Part shown: piece after piece, positions 1 through 11,510 of the stretch | Numbering within the stretch: position 1 is the first letter of the stretch | Layout: each line of letters begins with the position of its first letter | Source: Lichina pygmaea | Lineage: Eukaryota > Ascomycota > Lichinomycetes > Lichinales > Lichinaceae | Length of the DNA stretch: 64,000 nt | Assembly: GCA_963422465.1 (NCBI GenBank) | Contig: OY730169.1 | Location: 2,232,001-2,296,000, forward strand | Reading direction: 5' to 3' | Position numbers and translations under genes: made by a program | The notes under the pieces: model-generated | The model's database searches: none | The model's input: the letters and a program-made list of their open reading frames with translations, nothing else | Told to the model about the DNA's origin: nothing

Positions 1-1307
1 AGCACCACCTTCTTCATCTCCTCGTCCGGCGACGAGAACTCGCGGAGGAGGATCTCCATGATCTGGCTCGTGTAGTAGTTGGCGTACTCTTCGTCCATGA
101 GCGGGATGATGTACCCGACCGCCTTCAGGAAGCCGGCGAGACCCTTGCCGCGCTGCTTCCGGGCCCCGGTCCACAGCGGGTTGAGGATGTCGTCGAAGCT
201 CTCGATGCCGTACGGGTTGGCAGCCTCGGCCAGGGCCGCGATGGCCAAGCTCGTCACCGTCCGCACCTTGGCCTGCTCGTCGTTGAGGTTGTCGGCGATG
301 CAGTCGACGAGCCCCTTGAGATGAGGCAGGATCGCACAGCCCATGAGGATGGGGATCTGCTGCACGATCTTGACGCCCGTGTGTCGAGCCTGCCACGATT
401 TCTTGCTGCGACAGACCGCCCGCAGGAACGGAAGCAGCGCCGGGATCCCAAGGGCGGAGGCGACGACGGCGAACGCTCGAGCGGTCGTGTTCCGGACATA
501 CTCGTCCACGTGGTCGATGTCGGGCCGCATCGTGCTGATCATGTGCGCCAGCCCCGCCGCCTTGGCCAGGTTGGAGATGATCTCTCGCCCCTCGACACGA
601 GCGTAGTAGTCCTGGTCGATCAGGAGCGGCTCGATGACGACCAAGATCTTGTGTACGTATGGTCGGACGAGGTCGTCCAGCTTGTACAGCACGCGGTCGA
701 TGACCTTGACCAGCAGATGGCGTTCCTGGTCCTCGAGCGTCTTCTCCATCAGAAGCGGTAGGATCTGATTGAAGAGCGGGCCCGCGCCGAACTGTCGCGC
801 GTTGTCGGTGAGCTGCCGGAGCGCGGTCTTGCGCATCGGCGGCGTGCCGTTCTTGACCTTCAACAGCAAGCGCATGATCTTCCTCTCCTTCAGCTCCTCG
901 ACGCTCATCGCGTTCTCGTCCGCGCCGTCGACCAGCTTGCCAAAGTAGTTCATGTCCTCCGCCTTGAAGAACTGGAGGTCGCCGACACCCGGTATCTCCG
1001 TCGGTAGCTGCTTGCCCATCATGCGCGCGTTCTCCGGTTCCTGCATCATGAACCCTCCGATGCCGGACGCGCTCGCGATGGGAGCAGGCGTCGCCGTCAG
1101 CTTCCTCGCCGGAGTTCGGATGGGGGCGTATCCCGGCGGCGGGTCCAAGACCTTGTACCCTTCAGACGGCAGCATCAGATCCAGCTCTTCGTCCGAGAGA
1201 GGAGCGTTGCGGGAGGAGATATCGGTCCCAAAGGCAACGGCGACGACGGGCCCGGCGGGAACTTGCGACGGATGAATGGGCGTTGCGAGGCCTTGAGCGC
1301 CTACAGG

Positions 1308-1338
<31 letters not shown>

Positions 1339-2238
1339 ACGCTCGGAGCTTGATCCCACCTCGACGATCGTCTGGGAGTATCGTCGGGCGCACCTGGGAC
1401 GGGAGTCTGGTCCCACCGCGACCGCTTCGGTTTTGCTTCGGCCGGCCTGTCGGCCTCGTCCTTGCCCGACTCAGCCGTAGAGACATCCCACCGCTGTTTC
1501 CTCTTCCTTCCAGACGCGATGACCGCTGACGATCCTGCTTCTCCGTTTTCCTTCTCGCTGCCCGCATCCTCCTCCTTCAAAGTGGGTCGATGTTCCTGGA
1601 CGGCGTCCTCGCCCTTGGCCTGCTTCTCGGCGACGATGCGGCGAACGCGTTCCTCCTCACGCTCAATGTCCCTCGCGACCATGACCTCCCGGTAAGTCTG
1701 GCCCTCATCCTCGATGCCAGCCTGTCGATTGGCAGCAAAGGGGTCAGCCCTGGTCGGTGTGAGTGGACCTCTGTTGAACCGACGTTTCTGGTAATCCGTC
1801 TCTCGATCCGCGATCCGCGCACTCTTCTCCCTTCCGAGGAGTATATCCTCTTCTTCGACGCCAGTACCATGAGCGAACTCGTTCATCTGTTCCTTGGTCG
1901 CGGTGTATTGGCCGACCAACCTCCGACCCTCATCGCCGTCGGCATCGGCCATGTCGACCTCATCGCCATCGGCAGCCGATATTGAAGTGTTATACCCGGC
2001 AAACTTGTCGGCGCCATTTCGCTCGTACAAGTTCGAATCAAAAGCCTCGGTGAGCGCAGCCTTGGTCGACCCATCCGTCCGCTGGGTGCCAGGGTCAAAC
2101 GTCTTCGAGCCCTTCTTGCCAGCCATGGTATTGCGCTCGGCTTGAAGCCGCCTGATCGTGTCAAAGTCGGCTGAGAGAGCTGTCATTAGCTATTTCGAGA
2201 CACGAAGGTGATATACAAAACCACTCACCGTCAGACAT
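1..2238 (-). CDS. SF3B1: SF3B1 / Prp10-type splicing factor 3B subunit 1 (3' end off window)
   Basis: Core subunit of the U2 snRNP SF3b complex, which clamps the branch-site/U2 duplex in the nucleus. Start ATG is at 2238; a 10-nt first exon (2238-2229) is followed by a 49-nt intron (2228-2180, GTGAGT...GACAG) and then an open frame to the window edge, giving about 729 residues of an expected 1,200-1,300. The disordered N-terminus holds three RWD tryptophan motifs (W234, W259, W278), the U2AF-ligand motifs that bind U2AF65-like domains, and a poly-Gly run (about 1316-1339). HEAT repeats follow, with near-identity to the human protein around the segment DEQAKVRT; K641 here (267-269) corresponds to human K700, a residue often mutated in cancers. 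The next gene upstream on the same strand is U2AF2, a direct binding partner. Identity is very secure; only the 3' part is missing. Confidence 0.96.
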
Positions 2239-3088
2239 CTTGGCCGACGATATGGGAAGAGGAGGCGAACGGCGGAGATTTCGAAGTCGACGGACGATGC
2301 CCGACGGCCGTGGTTGCCGTGGTTGCCTTGCGCTGGGTGGTGGCGATAATTGTCGGCTTAGTCAGCAGCGTGTTAGTCCCATCACATGACCTTTTTGGTC
2401 CCCAGCTGCTCCATGGTCCAGGGCTCGTCGCAAATATTTAAAATAAGAACTTGTGAGTCGAGTTCACGATTATCAGAGATGGATCGCGTCGCATGATATG
2501 TGGTGCCTTCAGAAGTCAGCTGTGCACCCCTTCGTCCGTCAGGCCTCGTAGGTGACCAAGAAGCCTGGCTCACTCATACGAGGGCATACAATCCCCAATC
2601 AAGGATCAGTCTTTCGTACGTACCGAGAAATGGGTCAAGAGAGGGCCCTAGGTCGACGGAGCACCGGTACGTATGTACAAGTGTTCTAATCTGCCTCGTT
2701 ACTGAAGCTCTCCTTGAGCACACGGCCTTGCCGCAGCTCGTCGACGTACTTCACTTCACTTGTCTTCCGCCTACTAGGAAACAATACAGCGCTGCTCCTC
2801 AGGTGAGGGCAAACCAACATGTTTGATGTGACAAGCTAGCAAGGCAAGCTGGTATGCAGACCGTGTAGACAGGCGAGCGGTGCTCCTACAAACACTCAAC
2901 GACTGTTCGAAGCAACAGTTCTATGCAGGTAAAGGGCTTAGGTTGGATCAGTACGGGACATGGTAGTTTGTACAGGGAGCTAGCTTGTTCTGCAAGAATG
3001 GCGAGCCGGGATGGATTGCAAGAGACGATGGGAAGTGATGCAGATCTGGAGAACCTTGGAGGTAGCACGACACTTCCGGATGATTCGA
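2239..3088. other. Intergenic region between SF3B1 start and U2AF2 end
   Basis: About 850 bp upstream of SF3B1 and downstream of U2AF2. I see no convincing coding frame. It must hold the SF3B1 promoter and 5' UTR and the U2AF2 3' UTR. A GTACG/CGTAC-rich stretch lies at about 2615-2680. Confidence 0.6.
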
Positions 3089-5243
3089 CTACCAGGCATT
3101 GACGTCAAAGTTTTCCTGGACGAGAAGAATTAGTCTGAACCTCTCCGGACGGGCAGACGCGGACCGGGGGGACCGTCTCACCTCGGAGAAATACGTCGTG
3201 ACGACGGTGCGATCGGCGAACTTCCTGCCGGCCAGCGTTCGGAGGGCGACGCCGGCCGATTCGTTGTCTGCAAACTTGACGAAGATCTTACCAATGCCGG
3301 CGGCCTGGCGGCTGCCGCTGCTCGGTCGAGGCACCTTCATCTCCAGAACCTCTCCAAACTTCTCGCACTCCTCGGTGATATCCTGGCAGATCTCTGCACG
3401 CGTCGTCAGGATGCGGAGCCGGCGGCGGGAGCGGGGGAGAGACGGCACTCACCTTCGTACTCGTCGTTGTCGAGCAGCTCCTCGGGCGTCACCATGTTGA
3501 GCAGTTGCAGCACCCGCCCTCCTTCCATGTCTTGCGAGGTGGTCCCGGCGAGCATAGACATGGCGTTGACACCCATCTCCAGCCCCGCGGCCTGCTTCAT
3601 ACCGATGCTCGCGCGCCGAACCCGCAAGAGCTTGTCGCCGAGCTCCATGCCGTTCAGACCTTCGATGGCGATGTCTGTCGCTGCCGGGTCGAGGTACTCG
3701 CAGAAGGCGATGCCCTACACGCCGATGAGCCACGCCGCACTCCGGATCCCGGAAAGGACAGGTCTCGGACATACCCTAGACTCTTCCGTGCCGCGATCCT
3801 TGACCAGGACAAAAGACTTCAGCTCTCCGAACGACTGCAGAAGCTCGGTCACCTGCTCGTCGGTCAAGTACATGGGAATGTTGGACACGCAGATCTTGCT
3901 CTGGGTTTCGGGGACGACGGTCGACACGACCCCTTCTTGGTAGTTCGGATCGTCGATGGCCGTCGGCGCGATGTAGTCCTTGGGGCGTCTGATGGCCAGT
4001 CCGTAGTTCCTCCCGTTCGACACGCCGTTGCCGACGTCGTTGGGCTCGTTTTCGTCCATGGAGATGCCGTCCAGGGCCAGGGCCAGGGTGGCGTCGGTCG
4101 GGGATTTGAACTCGAGCATGGCAAAGTCGTGCATGCCGGACAGACCGGCCGAGATGCAAGGATCGGCGGCCTCGACGATGTTGAGACCGTTCAGGTGGAG
4201 GTTGAAGAACTGTGCGAGGGCATCCTCGGTGACATCGGACGTGAGATTGTGCACGAAGAGCCTCTTCGCCTGCCTCGAGTTGGACGGCTTGAGGGCCGCG
4301 TTGTTGACGGATCCGGCCGGTTGGGACATGAACGCCTGCAGCCGGCTCGGGTCCATGGCCTGCTGACGTGGCGCTCCTGGCAACGGGAACATGCCTGGAT
4401 CCATCAGCATCGTGTCGCCCGACGCTCCGATCGAGCACGGCCGTGACGGGCGAGGAACTCACCAGAGAGCTTCGCCTGCTCGGCCGTGACGTTCTCGTAA
4501 CCCGGGGGCTTGATGTCCCACTGCGTCATTCGCCTCTTCCGCTCGAGCACAGGGATGACGTCCGTGAGGTCGGGCGTCGGCTCCTTTCTCTTTGCCGGCT
4601 GCGGGCTTGCCGTCCTCTTCCTCCCACGGTCTGCCATGGCCGGGCCATCACGGTCCCGACGATGCCCTCGCAAATGGTCCTCGGCGCCGTCGCGGTCTCG
4701 ATGAACGTCTCGACGGGGATCTCTGTCCCTTTCCCTCCGCATGTAGCGGTCATCGTCGTCTCGTCTCGGGTCCCTGCGCGGGAAGCCTCTGTCCCTCTCC
4801 CAGCCACGGTCACCACCACGTCGATCGCGGCCGGAGTAGCGATCCTCGCGTTCACGCTCACGGTAGTCCCGGCTCGAGGAGTAGGTGTCGGCTTCGTAGT
4901 CGCGACGAGGCGGACGGCCTGCTCGAAGACCGGGCGAGCGGGAGCGCCGACGTTCGGCGTAGCGGTCCCTGTCGCGTCCACCGTCCCGTTCTCGGATCCG
5001 TTCTCTATCGCGGTCCCTGTCACGGTGCGGGTCTCGATCGCGCCGTTCTTCGCGGTCCGGGCGTGAGGACTTCGGTTCGATGAGCTTCGGATCCAACACC
5101 ACGGGAACGACGAAGATCGCTTACATAGATCCCTCTCGATGACGAGCCATACCAGCCAGGATCTAGACCCACCACATCAGCGATCACGTATCAAAGGCGA
5201 GCTCAGGAAGCCGCAAACCTCTCGAATAAGAATCACCATTCAT
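3089..5243 (-). CDS. U2AF2: U2AF large subunit (U2AF65-like splicing factor)
   Basis: Nuclear pre-mRNA splicing factor that reads the polypyrimidine tract at 3' splice sites and hands over to SF3B1. Seven-exon model (minus): 5243-5219, 5162-5125, 5069-4463, 4394-3775, 3714-3453, 3393-3182, 3115-3089; 1,791 nt, 596 residues, frame kept at every junction. Order: N-terminal MNGDSYSR, Arg/Asp-rich RS-like domain, U2AF35-binding tryptophan in MTQWDIKPPGYENVT, RRM1 (about 267-365, RNP2 RLFVHN), RRM2 (about 395-470, RNP1 GIAFCEY split by an intron) and a C-terminal UHM (about 500-596) with the R-K-F signature GRKFADR and terminal NFDVNAW. Exons 3-7 are very secure. The first two short exons are my inference from splice sites and the typical fungal N-terminus; no ATG opens the long exon itself. 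It shares a 480-bp divergent upstream region with OGG1. Confidence 0.94.
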
Positions 5244-5723
5244 CTTGACTCTTGGTAAAGCCCTCGAAAAAGCAGGAGCGGCCGCTGTACCTTATACTGG
5301 AGATTACCTATATCGGTCTGGCAGCCTTGAGCGTCACTCAGATTCGTCCGAGACTGAGGTTCTTGAGGCTCGGCAGAAGTGCGAGAAGAAAAGCTGGAGC
5401 GTTACTCGTAGAAAAAACCTCGTTTAGCGGTCGGCTAGCGTGATCAGTCTCCATTCAAAAGTCTCGAATATTCAGAGCCGCCGTAAAGCGCACCGACCTC
5501 TGTTCTTCGCCAGTAGTTCAGGTAGCTGCTGAGTCAGCCATGCTGGGACTTGCGGTGCGTGACAAGACCGGGATCATATTCGCCCAAGACGAGGCGCCGG
5601 CGCCACTCGCGTCGTCCTCGCGGCGTCCTCGCGGCGTCCTCGCGACGTCCTCCTGCTGGATGCCACGATCTGGCATCCTCGCCTCTCTAACAGTGCTGGA
5701 CTTGACTTAGCACATGCCCTCAC
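5244..5723. promoter_or_regulatory. Shared divergent promoter region U2AF2 / OGG1
   Basis: The 480 bp between the inferred U2AF2 start (minus) and the OGG1 start (plus). The two genes are head to head, so both promoters and 5' UTRs must lie here. I see no clear TATA box and no credible coding frame. An 11-bp GC-rich tandem repeat lies inside it. Confidence 0.55.
5614..5650. repeat. 11-bp tandem repeat upstream of OGG1
   Basis: The unit GTCCTCGCGGC occurs three times in a row with one change in the third copy, plus a partial fourth copy. It lies about 75-110 bp before the OGG1 ATG, in the probable 5' UTR or promoter. Confidence 0.8.
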
Positions 5724-7248
5724 ATGGCGGCAGTACAGATGAGCGAATGGCGAAAGCTGCCAGTGACTCTGACCGAGCTTTGTTTGGATACGTCCCTACG
5801 CTGTGGGCAGTCGTTCAGGTGCAGTATAACGCGCTCCGTCGCCGGTGCCGAGAATCGCATGACTGACCTCCGAACACAACAGGTGGAGAAAATCTGGCGA
5901 CAACGAGTGGTACGTTCAAGCTCCGAGGCCTCAGCCGCCTTCCTGTGGTCGTTGACGGTATCCCAGGTCTTGCGCCCTTCGTGGTCGTCTTTTGTCAGTC
6001 CGACAGGACCAGACTCATCTGTACTATCGGGCGAGATGTCCGGCCACCGGCCAAGGACCCTGGACACCTTCCTCGTCCGCGTCGTCCAAGGGCTCCGATC
6101 CCGGCGCAGATCCAGACGAGCACGAGCACAAGCACGAGCCCGACAACGACACGACCGAGTTGGTAAAGGAGTACTTCAACCTCGAGCCCCAGCTGGCAAT
6201 GCTCTACGAGCAATGGTCGACGGCGGATGCCAACTTCAAGAAGAAAGCGCCCGACTTCGCAGGGATCCGAGTGCTGCACCAAGACCCCTGGGAGACGCTC
6301 GTCGGCTTCATATGCAGCAGCAACAACAACATCGCCAGGATCTCGCAGATGGTAGGCTCTGCTCCGGCCCGGTCACGACGAGGGATCGTCACTGACGGCG
6401 TCACGGCGTGGCAGGTCGAGAAGCTCTGCGCTCACTACGGGCCGCTCGTAGGGCGCATCGGCGACCGAGCGTATCACGACGTGCCAGCCCCGGCGGCCCT
6501 GACGGGGCCCAAGGTGGAGTCGCACCTGAGGGAACTCGGCTTCGGCTACCGGGCCAAGTATCTCCACCAGACGGCCGTCGTCGTCGCCAACGACCGACCT
6601 GGCGGCTGGTTAGACGGTCTGAAGAACCCGAAGCGTGGAGCGGTGAGCGAGTGGCCGCGCGCGGCGTCCGACTGGGCCAAGGAAGGCCGTGAGGGCTATC
6701 GGCACGCACACGGAGAGATCGTGAAGCTCTCGGGGGTCGGGCCCAAGGTCGCCGACTGCATCTGCCTGATGGGCCTCGGCTGGGGCGAGGCCGTCCCCGT
6801 CGACACGCACGTGTGGCAGATCGCTCAGCGCGACTACAAGTTCGGCCGGGGCAAGCATCGCACGTTGACGAGGGCGACCTACGACGCCGTGGCGGAGCAC
6901 TTCCGTTCGTTGTGGGGCGACGAGGCCGGGTGGGCGCACTCGGTCCTGTTCGCGGCCGACCTGCGCGCCTTCTCGGCCCGCCTGAGACCGGCTCTCAAGA
7001 CGGAGGAGGGGCCCGAAGCGCAGCTCGAGGAGTCCGCGGCAGGCGCAGCAGTCATCCACGACGTCGAGCCGAAGCCGGAAGAGGCATCGGGCCCACCGAC
7101 TCCCGTCAGCTCCACCGGGCGTGGAAAGAAACGGAAGATGGAGAGCGTCACGGCGACGGATGTCACGGCCGAGACGACGGCAGGGATCGCGATCGAGCCC
7201 AGCAGCAGCGTACGAGCGCTTCGGACGCGGCGAAAGAGAGCGCGATGA
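5724..7248 (+). CDS. OGG1: OGG1, 8-oxoguanine DNA glycosylase/AP lyase
   Basis: Base-excision repair enzyme that removes 8-oxoguanine opposite cytosine and nicks the abasic strand by its lyase activity. Four exons: 5724-5818, 5883-5909 (27 nt), 5967-6351, 6415-7248; 446 residues. Introns are 64, 57 and 63 nt with branch-like CTGAC/TTGAC. The OGG N-domain starts with KLPVTLTELCLDTSLRCGQSFRW-like residues and the exon-2 WRKSGDNEW block; the HhH-GPD domain includes the SSNNNIARI block. The helix-hairpin-helix LSGVGPKVADC gives the catalytic Lys K280, and D299 in VPVDTH sits 19 residues later, exactly as K249/D268 in human OGG1. The tail after about residue 360 is low-complexity and ends with basic stretches (GKKRKM and RTRRKRAR) that could be nuclear signals. 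An in-frame ATG at 5739 is an alternative start. The last intron is a multiple of three and open, so only homology and GT/AG reveal it. Confidence 0.95.
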
Positions 7249-9437
7249 CCGACCCCATCGCGATCATCCAGCATCACCGCATCTCCATACGGCGCATGTT
7301 TCTGGCCGGCGACGGTCCACCTAAAGCGGGGTTCGTTTCGAAAGCGACGTCTGTCGGTGAGATGCCGCCGTCGTCGGCTCGACGGATCCTCGAACGCGCG
7401 TCACCGCCAGGGCGATGTAGTCCTACCCTTCATGCCGTCTGCCTCACGCCGGACCCGGCGACGTGGGGATCCCAACGGCCGCGACCTGTCTCCACCCAAG
7501 ACGCATCTTCCTCTGCGGCAGCGGGCGTCGCGAAAGGATCGTTACGACTCAGGTGGGGGTAGCTATTGCCGTTCAAGGTTATCGAGGGGATACGGCTACA
7601 GTACGGCAGACACGTTTCATCCTGGCCGGATCCGATCCGCCACGGAAACGGTCTCGCCGGCCAGTCTGCGGCTTCCCGAGAGTGAATCTGAGAACGTCGT
7701 GTCGAAGGAGAGCGCGTCCAGCGAGAGACGATGCCTCCATCCACGGCGATCCCACGCTTCTCGGACACGAGAATTAAGCACCTGTCATCTGCCGATCGTC
7801 CCAGCGCCATTGTATGCAACCCGACACGCCATCGTTATCGCTCGGGCGCGTCGAGTCGATTCCTTCTAAATACGGGCACGTGCAGGTCGAAGCAAGTCGT
7901 AAAACCCGAGCGGCATCACTCGGGTCTCGAAAGCAACGCTGACCGCAGTGATGCGGTGCTGGGGATGCTAAGTCAGCTCTTAGTCATGCGCCGCCGTGCC
8001 CGACTGCCTGCAGTACGGCTAGACCGCCCTCCCAGATCGAGCCTAGCGTCGGCATGACTTCCCGAGGGAACGACGGAACGACGGCTCGCTTCGAGCTGTG
8101 CTACCGTGAGTAATCTCTCCTCTCTTAGCGGCAGCTCGATTAGGTCATCATCTTGGCTGCCGAGAGAGGCACGAAAGCCTCTTGTGGATAAGTCCTTCTC
8201 CGTATGACACTTGTTGCGCCTATGATACAGTGCGCAGTCATCTCAGAACTTATGGTGGTAGCAGCTCCAAGTGGGGCTCAACGGTTTCTGTACGGTACGG
8301 AGTACATACCTACCCAACGTTGGATGACTAATCTGGAACCACAACAATCATCGGTGGAATGATACATTCCATGAGTTTCAAGCTCGGCGGACAAGTTGTC
8401 GTGATCGAGGCAAAAGTCCTCAGACAGGCCCAATTGCGTTTTTGTCCTCTCATTACTGGCACAGTACGAATAGGGCATTGCCCGTTTAACCGCAGAGCCG
8501 CAGCCCGAGCCTAAGAATCTTGTGCTCCCACACAAACGCGGATATAGTCACGGAAGCAAACGTACGGTACGAGTACAGTATGTGCCGACGACCGTCTTGC
8601 ACTGGCGCCCGTTCGTAAATTGGCGGCCGCGTAGCTGCCACAATCAAACTCTCCCTCGACCCATACGATACACGAACGAAGGAACGGACGGCCGTTGGTC
8701 TTTTACGGAAATTCGAGCAATTGCTGGGTCTCAGCAGGAAATATCGGCCGGATAGAGATAAAAGAAAAATTGCCATTGGACCGACACGAGCGAAAGAGAT
8801 TGCTCGGCCGCGAAGACGAGCCCGAGGCGCCCGCGAGAGAGGCCGGATTGGCGATGCAGTGAGGCCGTCGCCGTCCACCGCGGACCAGCTTCACCGTGTC
8901 CATCACCGTACATCTCTCCTTCTCACCGCGTACCAGTACACCGAGTCGCTGGGCACCGTCGTCACTCGTTCCGACGGCCCAGACGAAGTACCACGTCGCC
9001 GTACAGTACATCGAACATCCACGTCTCACCGACCGGCGTGGTGTCTTTCTGGGGAGGCTTCGACCACTCCCCGTCCGCTCCTTTGAGGTGATAGCTCCGT
9101 TGGAGAAATTCAGTCCTTCCCTCCTTCCAACGGGCAGGAGAGATTGCTCACGAAGAAAGCCGGGGTTGAGACGAGGGCGCTTTCGCGGACGATCCGTCGA
9201 GCTTCTGCACCGGGGAGGTGCGTCGGGAAGGAACGAAGTACATCCGAACAAGGAACCCCGTCGTCGACAATCCGCATTGTGTGCGAGGGGCCCCGGAATT
9301 CGATGAAGCCGGACACGTCACGCCGACGAGGGGGACAGCATCGCCGTTGACGTGCCGGTGCAGCAAATATCCAGCGGCAGCGGGCCTCGTGGCACACCGC
9401 TGACGTCGGCAAGATCACATCGTCACTTCCGTCGTCC
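7249..9437. other. Intergenic region OGG1-RAX2
   Basis: About 2.2 kb with no reading frame I can support on either strand and no tRNA-like fold that I recognise. It contains several copies of GTACGGTAC/TACGGAGTAC-like words (about 8290-8310, 8560-8583, 8998-9010). It must contain the RAX2 promoter and 5' UTR. Confidence 0.5.
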
Positions 9438-11474
9438 TTGGCCTCACCGATGAGCTCGTCCTCGTCGTCGTGCGGCCGGGACACGGCGGCGGGTGCGTCC
9501 TGGATCCGGGCCTGGACGACCTTGGTCGTGCTCTCGCTCCTGGCACGCCTGGGCCGGGCCGTCACCTTCGATCCGGTCCCGGCGCCGGACCTGGATCTGT
9601 CCAAGCTGGGCCGGGTCGGTCTCGTCGGCGACTTCGACGCCATCTCGCTCTACCGGTACCGCGAGCAGAGCCAGGATGGCTTCAGCACCAACGGCAGCCA
9701 GTCGATCCTCACCCCGCTCCCGACGGGGCCGTACGCGACTCTGGCCTCGGCCGACGCCCACATCAACGCCATGTGTCCCTTCGTCATGAGAGGCGGCACC
9801 CTGGCCGGCGTCGTCGTCGGCGGGAACTTCACGAGCCTCGGCGGCGTCGAGGCCCAGGGCGTGGCCATGTTCAACGCCAGCTCCGGTGAGGTGACGCCGC
9901 TGCCCGGTCTCTCCGGCAAGGTGAACGCCCTGCTCTGCGACGAGCCCACGAACACCGTCTACGTCGGCGGCGACTTCCGCGCCGCCAACTCGACCAACGC
10001 CATCGCCTGGATCGGCCTCGACGGCTGGACGAACCTGCCCTTCGCCGGCTTCAACGGGCCCGTCAACACCATCGTCAAGGCCCCCGACGGCAAGATCGTC
10101 TTCGGCGGCGCCTTCGACGGCCTCGGCAACACCTCGACCGGCCCGGCGAAGAAGCACCAGCAGTTCGTCAACCTCGACACCGCCACCGTCTCGGCCGACG
10201 GCTCGACCACGCGCGACGGCCTCGCCGACCCTCGGAACATCGTCTGCCAGCCCGATCCGAGCGACGGCCCGGGCGGCACCTGGCTGCTCTCCGACGGCAC
10301 GCCGGGCCACTGGCGCGCCGAGTTCCGCTTCGGCTTCCGTCCGACCAAGTTGCGCCTCTGGAACACCCGCTTCGAGGGTCGTGGCACCCGGACCTTCCGC
10401 TTCACGGCCCTGCCCGTCAACGGCATCATGAACCTCACCTACATCGAGCCGGGTGCGGACCGGAACACGAGCTGCGATGCCCGCTGCCCGCTCTCGGCCG
10501 ACCCGGACGTTGCCTTCCAGGACTTCACCTTCGTCAACGAGATCGGCATGAGCTCCTTCCAGATCGACGTGTCCGAGTGGTACGGCGACGGCGGCGGTCT
10601 GAACGGGATCCAACTCTTCCAAGACGGTGAGGAGAACGACCCCCTTCGGCGACGGAACCCGGGGGGGGGGGGGGCGACTCGAGAGCTTTGGGAGGGCTCG
10701 TCGCTCGATCGGTTGGTCGCTTCGTCCGTCTGCTGACGCCGTGGCTTGGAACCAGACATCTACGCCTTTGCGGAGAACGACTTCAACGAGCCCTCCTGCG
10801 CCGATCTGGACTCGCCCTCGACCGCGAGCTCGACCGGTCCGTGGAAGCTCTTCTCGTCGCCGCGGAGCTCGTCCGATTACCTGACCGGCACCTTCTCCGG
10901 CGCCGAGCTCGGCCCGTCGACCTCGGTCCGGTTCGAGCCCGACCTGCCCGAGTCCGGCAACTACTCGATCACCGTCTTCACGCCCGGCTGCATCCAAGAC
11001 GGCACTTGCTCCTCGCGCGGCCGAGTCAACATCACCGGCGCCGTGGCCACCGGCGCTCGCTCGGTCCGCCCGATCCAGACCGAGATCTCCCAGACGAACA
11101 ATTTCGACAAGTACGACGAGGTCTACAGCGGCTACGTCGACGTCGGCGGACGCGGTCGGGGCGGCGCCGGGGGCTTCCGGCCGTCCATCACGCTGACGCC
11201 AAGCGCCGACCAGGACGGCGAAGTCACCGTCGTGGCCCAACGCGTCCGGTTCGAGCTCATCAACTCGACCAGCGGTCTCAACGGTCTGTACGAGTTCGAT
11301 CCCGACCGCGCCGACGCCGCCGACGCCGACGTGACCGACTCGACCTACGGTCGAGCCGGCCTCGAGCTCGACGAGGGCGCCGTCGTCAACAGCATCGTCG
11401 TCGACGGAGGCGTGACCTACGTCGGCGGTGTGTTCGTCTCGGATCGCGACCACGGGAACATCTTCGCGGTCCGG

Positions 11475-11510
<36 letters not shown>

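Noticed and set aside
5100-5102. GTG as start of U2AF2
   Set aside because: A GTG start would be bacterial-style. An ATG with a typical U2AF N-terminus and usable splice sites lies upstream.
5992-7248. OGG1 read as an endonuclease III (Nth) homologue
   Set aside because: The VADCICLMGL block, K280 to D299 spacing and N-domain block are those of OGG1. There is no Nth-type C-terminal Fe-S cysteine cluster.
8703-9251. 182-codon frame on the minus strand between OGG1 and RAX2
   Set aside because: No recognisable domain, very Arg/Ser-rich, no splice structure and no support on either side. GC-rich non-coding DNA gives such frames by chance.
7249-9437. tRNA or other structured RNA gene
   Set aside because: I looked for the B-box GGTTCRANTCC and cloverleaf arms in the gene-free stretches and found none that held up by eye.
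9110-9643. 177-codon minus frame across the RAX2 start
   Set aside because: Overlaps the signal-peptide exon of RAX2 on the other strand and shows no domain.
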